Shown piece by piece: positions 62,501-64,000 of a stretch of 64,000 bases of DNA. Below the pieces are notes generated by a model. It was not told the origin of the DNA and ran no database searches. It saw nothing but the letters and a program-made list of their open reading frames with translations. The DNA lies in NCBI RefSeq assembly GCF_007301515.1, contig NZ_CP041666.1, forward strand, positions 930,001 through 994,000. The letters are read 5' to 3'. This DNA is from Radiobacillus deserti (GTDB taxonomy: Bacteria > Bacillota > Bacilli > Bacillales > Amphibacillaceae). The position numbers were made by a program, and so were the translations under genes. The number at the start of each line of letters is the position of its first letter. Within the stretch, counting starts at the first letter, position 1.

Positions 62501-64000
62501 ATGCCTATTTTTTATAACGAAGCAAATCAAGAGTTTCATTTACAAACAAGTGAGGCAAGTTATATATTTCATGTTCTTCCCAATGGTCAGCTCGGGCATC
62601 TGTATTATGGAAAACGCATGAAGCACCGACCATCTTTTCAACACCTTTATTATGTGAGAGAGCAGCCAAATACTGCAAATGTATTCGAGAATCATTTGGA
62701 TTTCTCTTTAGATACTGTGCAGCAAGAATATCCTTCCTATGGGACTACAGACTTCCGAGAACCTGCTTATCAAATTAAGCAGCCATCTGGGAGTAGGATT
62801 ACTGATTTTCGCTATATCAATCACCGAATCTATGTTGGTAAACAAAGACTAGAAGGATTACCAGCTACGTATGTTGAGAATGAGAGGGAAGCAACCTCTG
62901 TTGAAGTGGTTTTAGTAGATGAGCTAATTCAAATGGAACTGATTCTTCAATACAGTGTTTTTGAAGAGCGAAATGCTATTACTAGATCGGTGTATTTTAC
63001 AAATCATGGAGACCATATTACTTCCATAACAAGGGCCATGAGCGCTAGTATTGATTTTCCGGATGCAGAATATGATGTAATGGAACTAGCTGGTTCTTGG
63101 GCAAGGGAACGTCATGTGAAAAAAAATAGACTCCATAAAGGAATCCAGAAAATAGGGAGTACGCGGGGAGCAAGCAGTGCGCAGCATAATCCGTTTATTG
63201 CCTTAAAGCGACCACACTCTGATGAAAATCAAGGAGAGGTGTACGGGTTTAGTTTTGTTTATAGTGGCAACTTTACAGCACAAGTAGAAGTGGATCATTA
63301 TGACGTTACTCGTGTCATGGTTGGGATTAACCCTTTTGATTTTGAATGGCAGTTACAACCTGGGGAGTCTTTTCAAACACCAGAAGTGGTGATGGTGTTT
63401 TCAAACAAAGGTTTGAATGGGATGAGTCAGACATTTCATTCCTTGTATCGAGACAGATTGGTTAGAGGGAAATGGCGTAATCAGGAACGACCGATTCTTA
63501 TTAATAATTGGGAAGCCACCTATTTTAACTTCAATGAGGAGAAAATTTTGGAGATTGCAAAACAAGCAAAGCAAGTAGGGATCGAGCTATTGGTTTTGGA
63601 TGATGGCTGGTTCGGTATGAGGAATGATGATACGACATCGTTAGGAGACTGGGAAGTAAATAAGGCTAAAATTCCAAGCGGTATCAAAGGGTTAGCCAAG
63701 AAAGTCAATGAGATCGGACTTGACTTTGGATTATGGATAGAACCGGAGATGGTTTCTAAACAAAGTAAGCTCTATGCCTTACATCCGGATTGGGTGATAC
63801 AAGTGCCTGGAAGAAGGCTATCGCAAGGACGGAATCAATATGTCTTGGATTTATCGAATCAAGAGGTAGTGGACTACTTGTACCGAACATTCAAACAACT
63901 GCTAGAGGAAGCCTCGATCTCTTATATCAAATGGGATATGAATCGTTATATGACGGAAGTTGGTTCGACTTCGCTACCTGCATATCGCCAAGGTGAGGTG
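62501..64000 (+). CDS. Alpha-galactosidase, GH36 (3' end outside window)
   Basis: The frame opens at ATG 62501 (site AGAGGAGAAGAG) and stays open for 500 codons to the window edge. The N-terminal beta-sandwich domain (about 1-325) leads to the TIM barrel, with NNWEATYFNFNE, LDDGWFG, GLWIEPEMVS and the nucleophile aspartate in YIKWDMNRYM. These are GH36 alpha-galactosidase signatures. No signal peptide, so it acts in the cytoplasm on imported oligosaccharides. About 230 residues are probably missing at the C-terminus. Confidence 0.95.
   Translation, partial: MPIFYNEANQEFHLQTSEASYIFHVLPNGQLGHLYYGKRMKHRPSFQHLYYVREQPNTANVFENHLDFSLDTVQQEYPSYGTTDFREPAYQIKQPSGSRITDFRYINHRIYVGKQRLEGLPATYVENEREATSVEVVLVDELIQMELILQYSVFEERNAITRSVYFTNHGDHITSITRAMSASIDFPDAEYDVMELAGSWARERHVKKNRLHKGIQKIGSTRGASSAQHNPFIALKRPHSDENQGEVYGFSFVYSGNFTAQVEVDHYDVTRVMVGINPFDFEWQLQPGESFQTPEVVMVFSNKGLNGMSQTFHSLYRDRLVRGKWRNQERPILINNWEATYFNFNEEKILEIAKQAKQVGIELLVLDDGWFGMRNDDTTSLGDWEVNKAKIPSGIKGLAKKVNEIGLDFGLWIEPEMVSKQSKLYALHPDWVIQVPGRRLSQGRNQYVLDLSNQEVVDYLYRTFKQLLEEASISYIKWDMNRYMTEVGSTSLPAYRQGEV

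Overview
The window comes from a low-GC, Gram-positive, endospore-forming member of the Bacillaceae. Evidence: strong AGGAGG-type ribosome binding sites, frequent GTG/TTG starts, TTGACA/TATAAT promoters and T-rich intrinsic terminators. Gene content agrees: PrkA and YhbH, SigI/RsgI, a BmrC/BmrD-type ABC pair, SgrR-type regulators and MurG outside the dcw cluster. I cannot fix the genus from sequence alone. The interval looks chromosomal. I see no phage, transposase, rRNA or CRISPR array, and one tRNA-Gly(UCC).

Layout. 1-10.2 kb: end of an EAL protein, a P-loop kinase, D-amino acid aminotransferase, tRNA-Gly, an ABC-class ATPase, queG, ogt, an amidase-like protein, a 20-bp-period repeat, trmL and prkA. 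10.3-19 kb: CopC/CopD copper proteins, uppP, a DedA protein and odhAB, with two related palindromic repeats between convergent genes. 19.1-24.8 kb: an SgrR-like regulator divergent from a frameshifted MFS gene, then a ba3-type oxidase operon with two tiny membrane proteins and an FNR-type box placed at -41.5. 24.9-27.7 kb: yhbH, then a cassette of MarR regulator, ArsP-type permease and 45-residue cysteine-rich peptide. 28-34.8 kb: secreted GH81-CBM6-CBM56 laminarinase, ROK kinase, Sco lipoprotein, another lipoprotein and a CNT nucleoside transporter. 34.9-47 kb: small membrane proteins, a frameshifted secreted protein, aldehyde dehydrogenase, a frameshifted MATE gene, a MurG-like enzyme, an AAC(3)-like protein, MMPL/MarR and an S41 protease gene with an in-frame stop. 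47.1-55.7 kb: aldo/keto reductase, an attenuator-controlled bmrCD-like locus with a tandemly duplicated 5' region, a membrane-anchored S1C protease and sigI-rsgI. 55.9-64 kb: a two-component system, a sugar ABC transporter and a GH36 alpha-galactosidase cut by the window end.

How it fits together. Carbohydrate functions (laminarinase, ROK kinase, nucleoside uptake, alpha-galactoside uptake) repeatedly carry CRE-like palindromes, suggesting catabolite control. Respiratory functions (ba3 oxidase, Sco, copper proteins) point to regulated terminal oxidation. Four genes in 64 kb are interrupted, two by one extra G in a G run and one apparently by one lost T. That is either assembly error or real decay.

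The observations most worth follow-up are the paired-cysteine cassette with matching operators (26.1-27.7 kb), the duplicated leader and abortive N-terminus before the bmrC-like gene (48.0-48.85 kb) and the ba3 operon's promoter and microproteins.
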